This document shows positions 1-8,068 of a stretch of 40,703 bases of DNA, piece after piece. Each line of letters opens with the position of its first letter. Position 1 is the first letter of the stretch. The stretch is from Ruminococcus sp. (GTDB lineage Bacteria > Bacillota > Clostridia > Oscillospirales > Acutalibacteraceae), in NCBI GenBank assembly GCA_022779485.1, contig JALFTC010000052.1, positions 1 to 40,703 on the forward strand, read 5' to 3'. The notes under the pieces are model-generated. The model made no database searches. It was given only the letters and a program-made list of their open reading frames with translations, and had not been told where the DNA came from. The translations under genes and the position numbers were made by a program.

Positions 1-2
1 AT

Positions 3-1100
3 ATAGGGCGTGAATATGTAACTCTTGACGACCTTAACGTAAGGAATATGGCAAAGAATGACCCGGCACTTTTTTTACAGCTTCACAAGCCTCCTGTACT
101 GATTGATGAAGTTCAGTATGCACCGGAACTGTTTACCTATATCAAGATTCACATTGACAAGCACCAAAATTCCGGCGACTTTTGGATGACAGGCTCACAG
201 ATATTTCGCCTAATGCAGGGTGTTCAGGAGTCACTTGCCGGAAGAGTGGCTTTGTTGCATATGTCACCAATGTCGCAGCGTGAAATAATCGGTGCAAAAT
301 GCAAGCCGTTTACAACAGATTTTGAAACTCTGCTTGACGAAAGCAAAAGGATTACACCGGTTACAACACCTGAGATGTTTGAGCGTATATGGAAAGGCTC
401 AATGCCCGGTCTTGTCAGCGAAAAATATACCGACCGAAATATCTATTATTCATCCTACCTTTCGACATATGTTGAGCGTGATGTGCGTGATATTTCCGGC
501 GATATAGACGCACTTAAATTCAACCGATTTGTCACAGCGGTTGCCGCAAGAACATCACAACTGCTGAATTACAAGGCGATTGCAGATGATGCGGATATTG
601 ATATGCCAACCGCAAAAGCATGGGTAAATATCCTTGAAACATTGGGAATTATCTTCCTTCTCCATCCTTACTCAAACAATGTCCTAAAGCGAACCATCAA
701 AACACCAAAAGTCTACTTTTACGATACAGGGCTTGTGTGCTATCTCACAAAATGGTCATCACCTGAGGTTGCCGAAAGCGGTGCAATGAATGGAGCTTTG
801 CTTGAAAATTTTGCTGTGTCGGAGATTATGAAAAGCTATCAGAATGCAGGGCTTGAACCTTATCTATACTTCTACCGTGACCGTGATTCAAAGGAAATAG
901 ATGTTATTATAGAGGGCGACGGAAAACTCTGCCCGTTAGAGATAAAGAAAACCGCAACCCCCGATAAACGCATTATAAGGGCATTCGGAGTTATTGATAA
1001 ATCTCCCTTGCAGATAGGAACAGGTGCTGTCCTATGTATGTCAGAGCAGTTCGGAGCATTTGACAGAGATAACTTGATTGTGCCTATTTGGATGATTTAG
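3..1100 (+). CDS. DUF4143/AAA_14-type ATPase, 5' end outside the window
   Basis: The reading frame is open to the left edge, so the gene starts outside the window and the internal ATG at 48 is not the start. The visible part begins just before the Walker B-like stretch (VLIDEVQYAP) of the AAA_14 ATPase family. It continues through the MTGSQ segment and the LAGRV motif typical of this family. The C-terminal half is the DUF4143 domain, with an ERDVRD stretch and a nuclease-fold-like segment (EIDVII followed by PLEIKK) near residues 280-300 of the visible part. The Walker A motif must lie upstream, outside the window. These proteins are common, poorly understood ATPases in gut Firmicutes and are sometimes compared with toxin-antitoxin or defence proteins. 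I assign the family with confidence but no substrate. Confidence 0.9.
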   Translation: MGREYVTLDDLNVRNMAKNDPALFLQLHKPPVLIDEVQYAPELFTYIKIHIDKHQNSGDFWMTGSQIFRLMQGVQESLAGRVALLHMSPMSQREIIGAKCKPFTTDFETLLDESKRITPVTTPEMFERIWKGSMPGLVSEKYTDRNIYYSSYLSTYVERDVRDISGDIDALKFNRFVTAVAARTSQLLNYKAIADDADIDMPTAKAWVNILETLGIIFLLHPYSNNVLKRTIKTPKVYFYDTGLVCYLTKWSSPEVAESGAMNGALLENFAVSEIMKSYQNAGLEPYLYFYRDRDSKEIDVIIEGDGKLCPLEIKKTATPDKRIIRAFGVIDKSPLQIGTGAVLCMSEQFGAFDRDNLIVPIWMI

Positions 1101-1211
1101 AATAAAATATATATTACTTAATGAGAATTTACGATGTAAATATACTATTTATAGCATTACAATATGTTTTAATTTATTTACATTTATTCAGTGTTTCCGT
1201 GATTTTTTGTA

Positions 1212-1241
1212 TTGGAAAAAATTGTTGTTGGCTATTAAAAT
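1212..1241 (+). promoter_or_regulatory. candidate sigma-A promoter for kinase locus 1
   Basis: TTGGAA (1212-1217) and TAAAAT (1236-1241) are separated by 18 nt and lie about 40 nt before the ATG at 1284. The fit is reasonable for a vegetative promoter, but the background is very AT-rich. Confidence 0.4.
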
Positions 1242-1283
1242 AAGATTAATAAAAAGTTTTATGATACAAAAAGAGGTATGACT

Positions 1284-2411
1284 ATGGAATATACAGATAG
1301 AATGGAAGAACTTTCATTTCAAAAATGGGGTGTTTTTGATGTCGATTACGATAATGTATGTGATAAGATTATTGAAATCGTGGATGGCGAGAATGCATTT
1401 AGAACTTTTGGTGAGGGGTTGTTTTTCTTCGTAAATAAGAAATACCCCGAGGTTGACAAAGAAAACATCATAAATTTCTTAAATGATGTTTGTAAAACAA
1501 AAAATATACCCATTAATGATATCGCCAGTAATAACACACTACGGAACTGGTTTAAAAAAGGAGCTCGTCCAAAGAAAGGTGACAATAGCCGAAGAGTTAT
1601 GTTTGTGCTTGCTTTTGTATTAGATTTGGATCCGGAAACAACTGCTCAACTTTTTCATAAAGTATATATGGATAGAGCTTTTGATTTTCGCAACATAGAG
1701 GATATAGTTTATTATTTTTGTTTGGATAATAAAAAATCATGGTCTGATGCAAAAAGATTAATTCAAAAGGCAACATTAGAAGAAACTAAAGATGAAGATG
1801 ACATAAAATACACAAGGCAGATACAAAAGGAAATACAAGAAATACGCAATGAAGATGCTTTGATAGCATATATAAAGAAACACAAAAGAAATCTTGAAAA
1901 GAAAAATGTTTCGGCAAGGAAAAATTATGAAACGATATTGGAAGAATCAAAAAAGTTAGTCAAAAAAGAATCAGATCTTCCTGAATATCAAGATGTGTAT
2001 AAAAATTGTGATAAAAACTCACTGAATTTTTTGTATGAAGTGATTACCGGTCAATTTGTTTCTACTCGAAAAGGAACAGTTACTCTGTTTAAAAATTCAA
2101 GATTACCAAGGGAAATAAAAAATCGTTTTCCGGAGGCGATATCCCTGTCCAAGAAAAACTTAACATATGAAGAACTGAGAAAACTAATTATTCTTTTGGC
2201 TTCATATAATTTTTGGTTTAAGGGAAGTATGGAACAGGGGTTAATTAGTATTGATGACTATATTTCTGAAATGAATGCTATTCTAATTGATAGCGGTTTT
2301 TCCCCTATGTATTATGGGAACCCTTATGATTGGATGTTTTTATACTGTTCACTGTTTGAAAGACCTTTGGATACATTCAGAGATTTAATTGCAGAAGCAT
2401 TAGAGGAATGA
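1284..2411 (+). CDS. XRE-like DNA-binding protein paired with kinase-STAND (locus 1)
   Basis: This protein of about 375 residues has no family name I recognise. Near residue 80 it has a helix-turn-helix-like segment (TLRNWFKKGARPKK) resembling the recognition helix and wing of XRE repressors. The middle is lysine-rich and helical (about residues 165-225). It ends in a conserved block containing NPYDWMFLYCS. The 380-aa protein at 24428-25570 has the same order of elements: HTH-like TIRQWL, then a YYY/YYF C block, then a lysine-rich middle, then NLYDWHIFNCAN. The two are clear but divergent paralogues, and both lie directly upstream of a kinase-STAND gene. An AAGAGG ribosome site lies 7 nt before the ATG at 1284; the ATG at 1278 is possible but sits too close to it. 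Inferred role: regulator or partner of the kinase gene downstream. Confidence is high that it is a real gene, moderate for DNA binding. Confidence 0.85.
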   Translation: MEYTDRMEELSFQKWGVFDVDYDNVCDKIIEIVDGENAFRTFGEGLFFFVNKKYPEVDKENIINFLNDVCKTKNIPINDIASNNTLRNWFKKGARPKKGDNSRRVMFVLAFVLDLDPETTAQLFHKVYMDRAFDFRNIEDIVYYFCLDNKKSWSDAKRLIQKATLEETKDEDDIKYTRQIQKEIQEIRNEDALIAYIKKHKRNLEKKNVSARKNYETILEESKKLVKKESDLPEYQDVYKNCDKNSLNFLYEVITGQFVSTRKGTVTLFKNSRLPREIKNRFPEAISLSKKNLTYEELRKLIILLASYNFWFKGSMEQGLISIDDYISEMNAILIDSGFSPMYYGNPYDWMFLYCSLFERPLDTFRDLIAEALEE

Positions 2412-2415
2412 CGGT

Positions 2416-2432
2416 TGCAATAAAAGTTACAA
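2416..2432 (+). promoter_or_regulatory. locus-1 flanking repeat, copy A (candidate operator)
   Basis: TGCAATAAAAGTTACAA lies 58 nt before the kinase start at 2491. With the preceding T it forms an imperfect dyad, TTGCAA-N6-TTACAA. A second copy with 15 of 17 matches lies just after the kinase gene (5852-5868). The position and symmetry suggest a binding site for the upstream XRE-like protein; this is inference. Confidence 0.45.
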
Positions 2433-2490
2433 ATAATTGCTTTGTATGTTGTAATATGTGTTTGTTGCAATGAAAGGAGTGGAATGTACT

Positions 2491-5400
2491 ATGATTAGAA
2501 AATCTCTCAATGCGGGAGAGAGCTTTATGCTGGATAATAAAGAATACCAAATCAGTAGTATTAAAGGCGATGGCGCAAATTGCATAGTTTATGAGGCACA
2601 TTATGAGGACAAACTGGGTCTCAAACATAAGGTTAACATTAAAGAAAACTACCCATTTTCAGCAGAAATTATCAGAAAAGGGAAGAAGCTTATATGGAAG
2701 TCTGAAGATGAAAGGGAACAGTGCAGAGAACTTTTTATTAGTTCGTATAGAAGACTAATGGAGTTTCAAAATAATAATTATGCTGTTAAAACGTTTGGTT
2801 TATTCGATTGTAACAACACACAGTATATTGTTATGGATTATAATGATGGCGTAACTTTTGATAAAGATGATGCATCACTAAAAGATATTCTCAAAACAAT
2901 AAGGTTACTTACATATGTTGTAGGGGAGTACCATAAAAACGGATTTCTCCATTTAGATATTAAGCCGGATAATTTCCTTGTTTACCCTCGTCCAAGTGAG
3001 CATATTGTTCTTTTTGATTTCGATACCGTTATTGCCATATCGGATATCAAAAAAGGAAAAGTAAAAGCAATTTCATATTCGGATGGTTGGGCTGCTCCGG
3101 AACAGAAACAAGGTCTATTTGACATGTTGTGTCCTGCTACTGATATTTTTTCAATAGGGGCAGTTTTATTTGAAAAGGTAATGGGAAGAAAGGTAGATAT
3201 CAGTGATATAAGCATTTTTTCTCAGTGGGATTTTAAGGAAGAAAAAATTAAAAATATTAATCCGAAAATTAAAAGATTACTGAGCAATATTTTTAGAAAT
3301 ACACTTAATGCCAATATTGCAAGAAGATATCAAAGCACAAGTGAATTGATTAAAGATTTGGATTTAGCGATAAAAACTTGTGATGAAATTATGTATGTAG
3401 TATCCAATGTTCCGATTTTAACATCAGATTTTATAGGTAGAGAACATGAGTTAAAAGAAATAAGCGACAGTTTTTTATCAGGCTATAAAGCAGTTTTTCT
3501 TTCCGGTAACGGCGGAATTGGCAAAAGTTCTTTAGCTATTAAATATGCAAGGGAGAATAGAAACAACTACGATGCTATTCTATTCTATAGGTATAATAAT
3601 TCTTTAGAGAACTTCTTTAATGAGATTGATATTCAGAACTTATCCATTGAGGAAAATAACAGGAAAAAGTCGATTTTAACCGGGATTCTAAATAGCGGAA
3701 AATATCTTGTTATTGTTGATAATTTTGATGTAGCTGTAGATAAGGAAAGTGTAGAAGATATTTTACAAATAAATGCAAATATAATCTTTACTACTCGAAC
3801 AAATTTTGGCGATTATTCCGGTGAAATAAAGCAGATTGAAGTGGGTTCTTTATCAGAAAGCGAATTAGAAATATTGTTCAGAAATGTATCTCGAAAGAAT
3901 TTGATTCAGGAAAATGATAAAAAATACTTAAAAAGACTCTTTAAATTAGTTGGGTATCATACTTATGCCACAGAGTTATTGGCGGCTCAAATTGTAGCTT
4001 CTGATTATACAATTGAAGATTTGTATGAGAAAGTGCGTACGGGATTATCAAGTTTGTCAAATTCTGAAAAAATTAAGGCTAAAAAAGATGGAAGGATAGT
4101 TAGAGATAGAATGCCTGAAATTATCAGTGCAATATATAATATTTCAAATCTATCCGAAGAGAAAAAACAGGTTCTCAGAAATGTTTATCTTCTCAATTTT
4201 TTAAACATAACTAAGGATATATATAAGGAATATACAAGATGTAATGCTTCAGACTTTGATGAATTGAATGAACTTGTTGAATTAAGATATGTTATGAAGA
4301 ATGGGAACATATACTCATTACACCCTTTAATTGATGAATTGGTCAAGAACGAACTTGAGCCTAATGAGGATAATTGTCCCAGGATTTATTGCTTGATTTA
4401 TCACAAAATGCAAGTAGATGAGGTGTTGGATCAAAGCCCGTTTTCCTATAAAACAGACTTAACACTTTTTGGTTCTTTGGATGAGTATATTATTGATAAA
4501 AACAACGAGTTTATTTGTTCGTTTTTTAATCATGTGGATTTACAACTTGAATGTAATATTTCTTTCCTTATTGAATGGCTTTATACTTTTCTTGAAGATG
4601 AATATGATGAAGAAAAAGAACTTGGAATTGGCAGTCCTATTAGTTCCTGCTTTGCAGGTATATATAACAAGTTGGAAATGTTGAGAAATGAGAAATCAAT
4701 GTCATTACAGAGAATTTTTGATATTGATTATATCTTGTTTTGTGCTTGGCTTTTTGAGTTTTCAAAGATCTTTATTTCAGTGGATGATGAAGTAGTTAAG
4801 CGATATAAATTAAGAGAGAAGAATATACTGAAATACTATGATAAAGTATTGGATTCAGCTAATAATCTATGTGGTGACAACAAAAAATGCGCTATAGATA
4901 AGATTGAGTGCATTATTGCTTATTTTTATAATAATAATCTAATCGGAAGTTTTAATTTGCCAGACGGATTTTTTAATGATACAAAAAATAAAAGACCTGA
5001 GTTATTCGAGGATTTTGTATTTGAAAGTCCGAATAGTGAAACCGAAAATGAAATTGATGATGACGAAAAGTTCTATGAAAAGGATTTTGAAAATACTTCT
5101 GATAAAGTAGGATTTATTAAGAATTTATTATCAGATGAATCATTATCTCCCTTTGAAAGAATGGGAAATGCAGATAGTTGTTTTGATTATTCCTATAGCT
5201 ATTTAATGAACTATCAGAACAGAAGAATTGAGATGCAGGATATTGATTGGCAACAGTTAAAAGAAACTGTGAGTTTAATGAATTCTTTTCTGTGGCAGGA
5301 TGAAAATGAACCGGAAGTAGAACATGAATCAGAAGATTGGGAATATTATAAAGAAACTTATGATTTATGGGAATTGATTATTGATGTTTATATGAACGAT

Positions 5401-5814
5401 CCTAAATATGGTGATGATCGAATAAATGAATATTTTGATTTCATTTTCGAAAAAATTAGAATTGTGTCAATTGATACATATATATTATATGATTGGAGGC
5501 ATAAAATTACAGTGCGTGAATTATCTACTGCACTCATAAACATAGGTAAGGGATATTTAATGACGAAACCATTTATAAGATATATAGAATTCTGGGAGAA
5601 TTATTCCAAAAAGAATAATGTGGATATCTCTAATTTTATATTTTCTAATTATGAAGATTTTTGTTCATTTCTATATTATTTTGCTTCAAAGGAAACTGAT
5701 ATTCCCGAAGAATATAAATTCGATTATGCTGAATTAGAGAAAATATATAGACAAAAGATGAAAAGAATAGCCAATATAGAGTTCACATTGCGAGAGGAAA
5801 GTTCAGAAGAATAG
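2491..5814 (+). CDS. protein kinase-STAND NTPase fusion (locus 1)
   Basis: A very large predicted cytoplasmic protein (1,107 aa). Residues 1-300 form a Hanks-type kinase: glycine loop KGDGAN (25-30), candidate VAIK lysine K51, catalytic loop HLDIKPDN (154-161), activation-segment APE (202-204). The usual DFG is DFD (176-178). A linker with IGRE (315-318) leads to a STAND/NB-ARC ATPase: Walker A GNGGIGKSS (339-347), Walker B YLVIVDNFD (405-413), sensor IIFTTR (431-436), then a winged-helix-like region (NISNLSEEK). The remaining 500 residues are acidic and helix-rich with no motif I recognise, and probably serve as a sensor or scaffold. The start at 2491 is preferred: AAAGGAG precedes it, and it places the glycine loop at the same distance as in the paralogue at 25636. 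It follows the XRE-like gene by 79 nt. STAND proteins with effector domains often act in bacterial immunity; that role here is inferred. Confidence 0.9.
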   Translation: MIRKSLNAGESFMLDNKEYQISSIKGDGANCIVYEAHYEDKLGLKHKVNIKENYPFSAEIIRKGKKLIWKSEDEREQCRELFISSYRRLMEFQNNNYAVKTFGLFDCNNTQYIVMDYNDGVTFDKDDASLKDILKTIRLLTYVVGEYHKNGFLHLDIKPDNFLVYPRPSEHIVLFDFDTVIAISDIKKGKVKAISYSDGWAAPEQKQGLFDMLCPATDIFSIGAVLFEKVMGRKVDISDISIFSQWDFKEEKIKNINPKIKRLLSNIFRNTLNANIARRYQSTSELIKDLDLAIKTCDEIMYVVSNVPILTSDFIGREHELKEISDSFLSGYKAVFLSGNGGIGKSSLAIKYARENRNNYDAILFYRYNNSLENFFNEIDIQNLSIEENNRKKSILTGILNSGKYLVIVDNFDVAVDKESVEDILQINANIIFTTRTNFGDYSGEIKQIEVGSLSESELEILFRNVSRKNLIQENDKKYLKRLFKLVGYHTYATELLAAQIVASDYTIEDLYEKVRTGLSSLSNSEKIKAKKDGRIVRDRMPEIISAIYNISNLSEEKKQVLRNVYLLNFLNITKDIYKEYTRCNASDFDELNELVELRYVMKNGNIYSLHPLIDELVKNELEPNEDNCPRIYCLIYHKMQVDEVLDQSPFSYKTDLTLFGSLDEYIIDKNNEFICSFFNHVDLQLECNISFLIEWLYTFLEDEYDEEKELGIGSPISSCFAGIYNKLEMLRNEKSMSLQRIFDIDYILFCAWLFEFSKIFISVDDEVVKRYKLREKNILKYYDKVLDSANNLCGDNKKCAIDKIECIIAYFYNNNLIGSFNLPDGFFNDTKNKRPELFEDFVFESPNSETENEIDDDEKFYEKDFENTSDKVGFIKNLLSDESLSPFERMGNADSCFDYSYSYLMNYQNRRIEMQDIDWQQLKETVSLMNSFLWQDENEPEVEHESEDWEYYKETYDLWELIIDVYMNDPKYGDDRINEYFDFIFEKIRIVSIDTYILYDWRHKITVRELSTALINIGKGYLMTKPFIRYIEFWENYSKKNNVDISNFIFSNYEDFCSFLYYFASKETDIPEEYKFDYAELEKIYRQKMKRIANIEFTLREESSEE

Positions 5815-5820
5815 TTTAGA

Positions 5821-5850
5821 AGATGTCACTGAAAGGTGGCATCTTTTTTT
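5821..5850 (+). terminator. rho-independent terminator after kinase gene 1
   Basis: A 9-bp stem (AGATGTCAC with GTGGCATCT, one G-T pair) and a 6-nt loop are followed by a T run. It begins 6 nt after the kinase stop codon. Confidence 0.8.
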
Positions 5851-5851
5851 A

Positions 5852-5868
5852 TGCAACGAAAGTTACAA
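5852..5868 (+). promoter_or_regulatory. locus-1 flanking repeat, copy B (candidate operator)
   Basis: TGCAACGAAAGTTACAA matches copy A (2416-2432) at 15 of 17 positions and keeps the TGCAA-N6-TTACA dyad. It lies right after the terminator of the kinase gene and about 155 nt before the next gene (6024). It may put that gene under the same control as the kinase. Confidence 0.45.
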
Positions 5869-6023
5869 CTGCAAAATAGGGTAAGTTAAAATATAGGTAC
5901 AATAAGAACAAGGAGGAGATAGTGACAGTACCATACAGGGATATAAATAGAATATAGGTAGAAAAAGTCCTACCCAAATAGTAGCACTAAAGTATAAAAG
6001 AAAACAGTAAAAGGAGATTATTT

Positions 6024-6380
6024 ATGAATACTGTAATTTATCCAACTACTTTACATAGCATTTCAAGGCTTAAAGAAAGAAAAAACATAAAGAACACCCG
6101 TTCTGCTATAAAAAATATAGAGAACGCATTAAAGAAAGGGAAGAATGCGGATGCATTTACTTCTTGGGAAAGGGATTACTTAATTAATGAAGCTAAAGCA
6201 GATTGTTCGGCTATTGCTTACAATAACTACTGTTACATTGTAAACGAGTGTGGCTGTTGTGTGACTATGTATAAGTTGCCTGCTTGGTTTGGTAAGAAAA
6301 AACATTTTGATGGGAAGGAGAGAATAAGGAATTACAAAAAGTACTGTAAAAGTCATATATGCAATGATTGGATTTCGTAA
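6024..6380 (+). CDS. small protein resembling DUF4258 / RelE-fold toxins
   Basis: 118 aa with an AAAGGAG ribosome site. The N-terminal SISRLKERK followed by an amphipathic helix, and the later strand pattern (YCYIVNECG, CCVTMYKLP), resemble the layout of DUF4258 proteins: a short His/Arg-rich helix then a small beta-sheet ending in a tryptophan-phenylalanine pair. That family is loosely related to RelE/BrnT-type toxins. It contains five cysteines, several clustered (NECGCC), which is unusual for a RelE toxin and might bind metal. It is the first gene after kinase locus 1 and could be cargo of that locus. No convincing antitoxin gene follows; the next gene encodes 58 aa. The family call is tentative and the function unknown. 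Confidence 0.6.
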   Translation: MNTVIYPTTLHSISRLKERKNIKNTRSAIKNIENALKKGKNADAFTSWERDYLINEAKADCSAIAYNNYCYIVNECGCCVTMYKLPAWFGKKKHFDGKERIRNYKKYCKSHICNDWIS

Positions 6381-6441
6381 TAGAAGTCTCATCAAACAAA
6401 AAATGTATCAATTAGATAAAAATTTAAGGAGGTTCCTGCTA

Positions 6442-6618
6442 ATGGGCTTTGCAAAATATTATGAAGACAATGTTGAGATTATGGAAAGCAGAAGATGTAA
6501 CTACGATTCTTTTGAACAAAACTGTTTAGGAAATGACAGGTCGAATTATTCCGAGCCAAAGAGAAGTGTAACACCATCATATAGAAATTGTTTAGCAAGA
6601 AAGGCAAACAAAGAGTGA
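6442..6618 (+). CDS. hypothetical 58-aa polar protein
   Basis: A short hydrophilic protein that starts MGFAKYYEDN and is rich in Asn, Ser and Arg. A strong ribosome site (AAGGAGG at 6426-6432) lies 9 nt before the ATG at 6442. The longer in-frame version from 6364 overlaps the preceding gene and lacks a ribosome site. It has no hydrophobic segment and no family I recognise. It follows the DUF4258-like gene by 61 nt on the same strand, so the two may be co-transcribed, perhaps as a toxin-antitoxin-like pair. That is a guess from order and size only. Confidence 0.55.
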   Translation: MGFAKYYEDNVEIMESRRCNYDSFEQNCLGNDRSNYSEPKRSVTPSYRNCLARKANKE

Positions 6619-6698
6619 AAACAGAGAATAAGAACCTTAAGAGATAACAGAGGGTTTTACTTTACTTTTTCGTTTTGTTGCCATTCAATAAGTTATTA

Positions 6699-6727
6699 TT
6701 GAGTATAAACGATTTTTATGTTATAAT
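6699..6727 (+). promoter_or_regulatory. sigma-A promoter for the NurA-HerA operon
   Basis: TTGAGT (6699-6704) and a perfect TATAAT (6722-6727) are spaced by 17 nt. The start of the first operon gene is about 160 nt downstream, which implies a leader of roughly 150 nt. This is the best promoter match in the left half of the window. Confidence 0.65.
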
Positions 6728-6885
6728 TATTAAGAACATTAGATGTTTTTACAACAGAAGTAATAGATGTAATTTCGATTAACTAATATTTTGTACGAAT
6801 ATAGTTCTGAATGTATTGGCGAATTTTACAGAATATGATAAAAGAATATTAACAGAAGTAGCAATACTCTTACAAGGAGAAAAAA

Positions 6886-8055
6886 ATGCCGAAAATAATG
6901 GAGATTATTGAAAAAGAAACTAAAGGCAAAAGCTATCACACATATAAATATAGCTATGACTCTATTGGTTTGCCGTCAATTGATTATGATGATGATCCGA
7001 ATAAAATTATGAAATGGAAAGAGTCAGCCGAAACCGAGGTACATAAGAAACCTGTTAATCTGAATCCGTTGGCTGACCAATTGCAAACTATTGGTGAAGA
7101 ACCTTTGCTTAAATATTTTCTGGATGGCTCACGTCATGTTTTTAAGGTGGATGACATAGCTTACAACAAACAAGTGTTTCCTGTTGTAGCAGGGCAAATT
7201 GGAATAGGATGCTGTAGACGTGAAAATAAGCGTATGTATAAAGAACGCTTTTATAGAGACCTTGTTTTAGTATTACCTGATAAAGCCAATGCGGATGGTT
7301 GGGATGATTTGGCTTATTTTTCTGCAAAACTAAAAAAGCTCAATGAAAGTGAAGAACTGAAACGCCTTAATTTGAGCTTTTCCGCAATACTTTCCTATTC
7401 GACCTCTAAATCAGGTTCAAATGATACAAAATTGGATAAATTGGCAGTTGCCGCTATTCAGGATTATATGGTTGAAGCTGAAAAAAGAATGGTTGCCGAG
7501 TTAGTAAAAGATAATCGTTTAGGACAAGATAGCTACTTACTTAAAGACGGTTCGCTTGAATATAAAGTTATGAAATCCGGTCGTGAAGATTTAAGAACTT
7601 TGCAAAAAATTAAACATAACTACAGTTGGGTAATTGGTGTATCAAAATCATTTAATCCAGAGAGCTGTCTTGACCACACCGGAAAGCCAAATTCCAACTA
7701 TATTGCTGACTTACCTCTATTCCATAGAACTCCGGTTGCAAGATATGAAAACAGACAATTTTTGGGTGAAGTACAATTCGGTGTTTGGTATATAAGACTG
7801 CGTGACAAGCGCAGAACTCAAACTCCATTTGATGGCGTTGTAAAAGTTGAAAAAATAATGATGGACGAGGAAATTGAAAAAGGCATTGATAGCGATGTTA
7901 TTGATTTGATTTCTGCAAATATCATTAATGAACGTAACCCGACTTGTTATGGTACAGACCGTCGGTGGGCAAATCATTTATATCCGGTGTTTTTGACAGA
8001 ATCTTATGTAAAAAGCAATTATATCAGCACAGAAACCTTTCTGCATTTGTTTTAA
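6886..8055 (+). CDS. NurA-like nuclease
   Basis: 389 aa. It resembles NurA 5'-3' nucleases, RNase H-fold metal-dependent enzymes that work with the HerA hexameric translocase in DNA end resection. Visible signs are YFLDGSRHV with candidate catalytic Asp80, the WVIGVSKSF segment (NurA proteins have a basic residue after a hydrophobic strand here), LPLFHRTPV, and a C-terminal block with FGVWYIRL, PFDGVV and RRWANHLYPVFLTE. NurA is usually about 300-400 aa, so the size fits. It is the first gene of an operon with gaps of 13, 10 and 7 nt; the HerA partner comes next, which supports the call strongly. The ribosome site is AAGGAG. The archaeal role in double-strand-break repair is known; the role in this bacterial cassette is inferred to be DNA repair or defence. 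Confidence 0.75.
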   Translation: MPKIMEIIEKETKGKSYHTYKYSYDSIGLPSIDYDDDPNKIMKWKESAETEVHKKPVNLNPLADQLQTIGEEPLLKYFLDGSRHVFKVDDIAYNKQVFPVVAGQIGIGCCRRENKRMYKERFYRDLVLVLPDKANADGWDDLAYFSAKLKKLNESEELKRLNLSFSAILSYSTSKSGSNDTKLDKLAVAAIQDYMVEAEKRMVAELVKDNRLGQDSYLLKDGSLEYKVMKSGREDLRTLQKIKHNYSWVIGVSKSFNPESCLDHTGKPNSNYIADLPLFHRTPVARYENRQFLGEVQFGVWYIRLRDKRRTQTPFDGVVKVEKIMMDEEIEKGIDSDVIDLISANIINERNPTCYGTDRRWANHLYPVFLTESYVKSNYISTETFLHLF

Positions 8056-8068
8056 GGAGGAACAGTAA

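Noticed and set aside
48..1100. ATG at 48 as the true start of the DUF4143 gene
   Set aside because: The frame stays open to the window edge and the upstream residues fit the family (YVTLDD), so the start is outside.
5922..5957. 11-codon GTG ORF behind AAGGAGG, ahead of the 118-aa gene
   Set aside because: The ribosome site is good, but the peptide is too short to judge, and a GTG start within an AT-rich leader may be chance. It could be a leader peptide; not listed as a gene.
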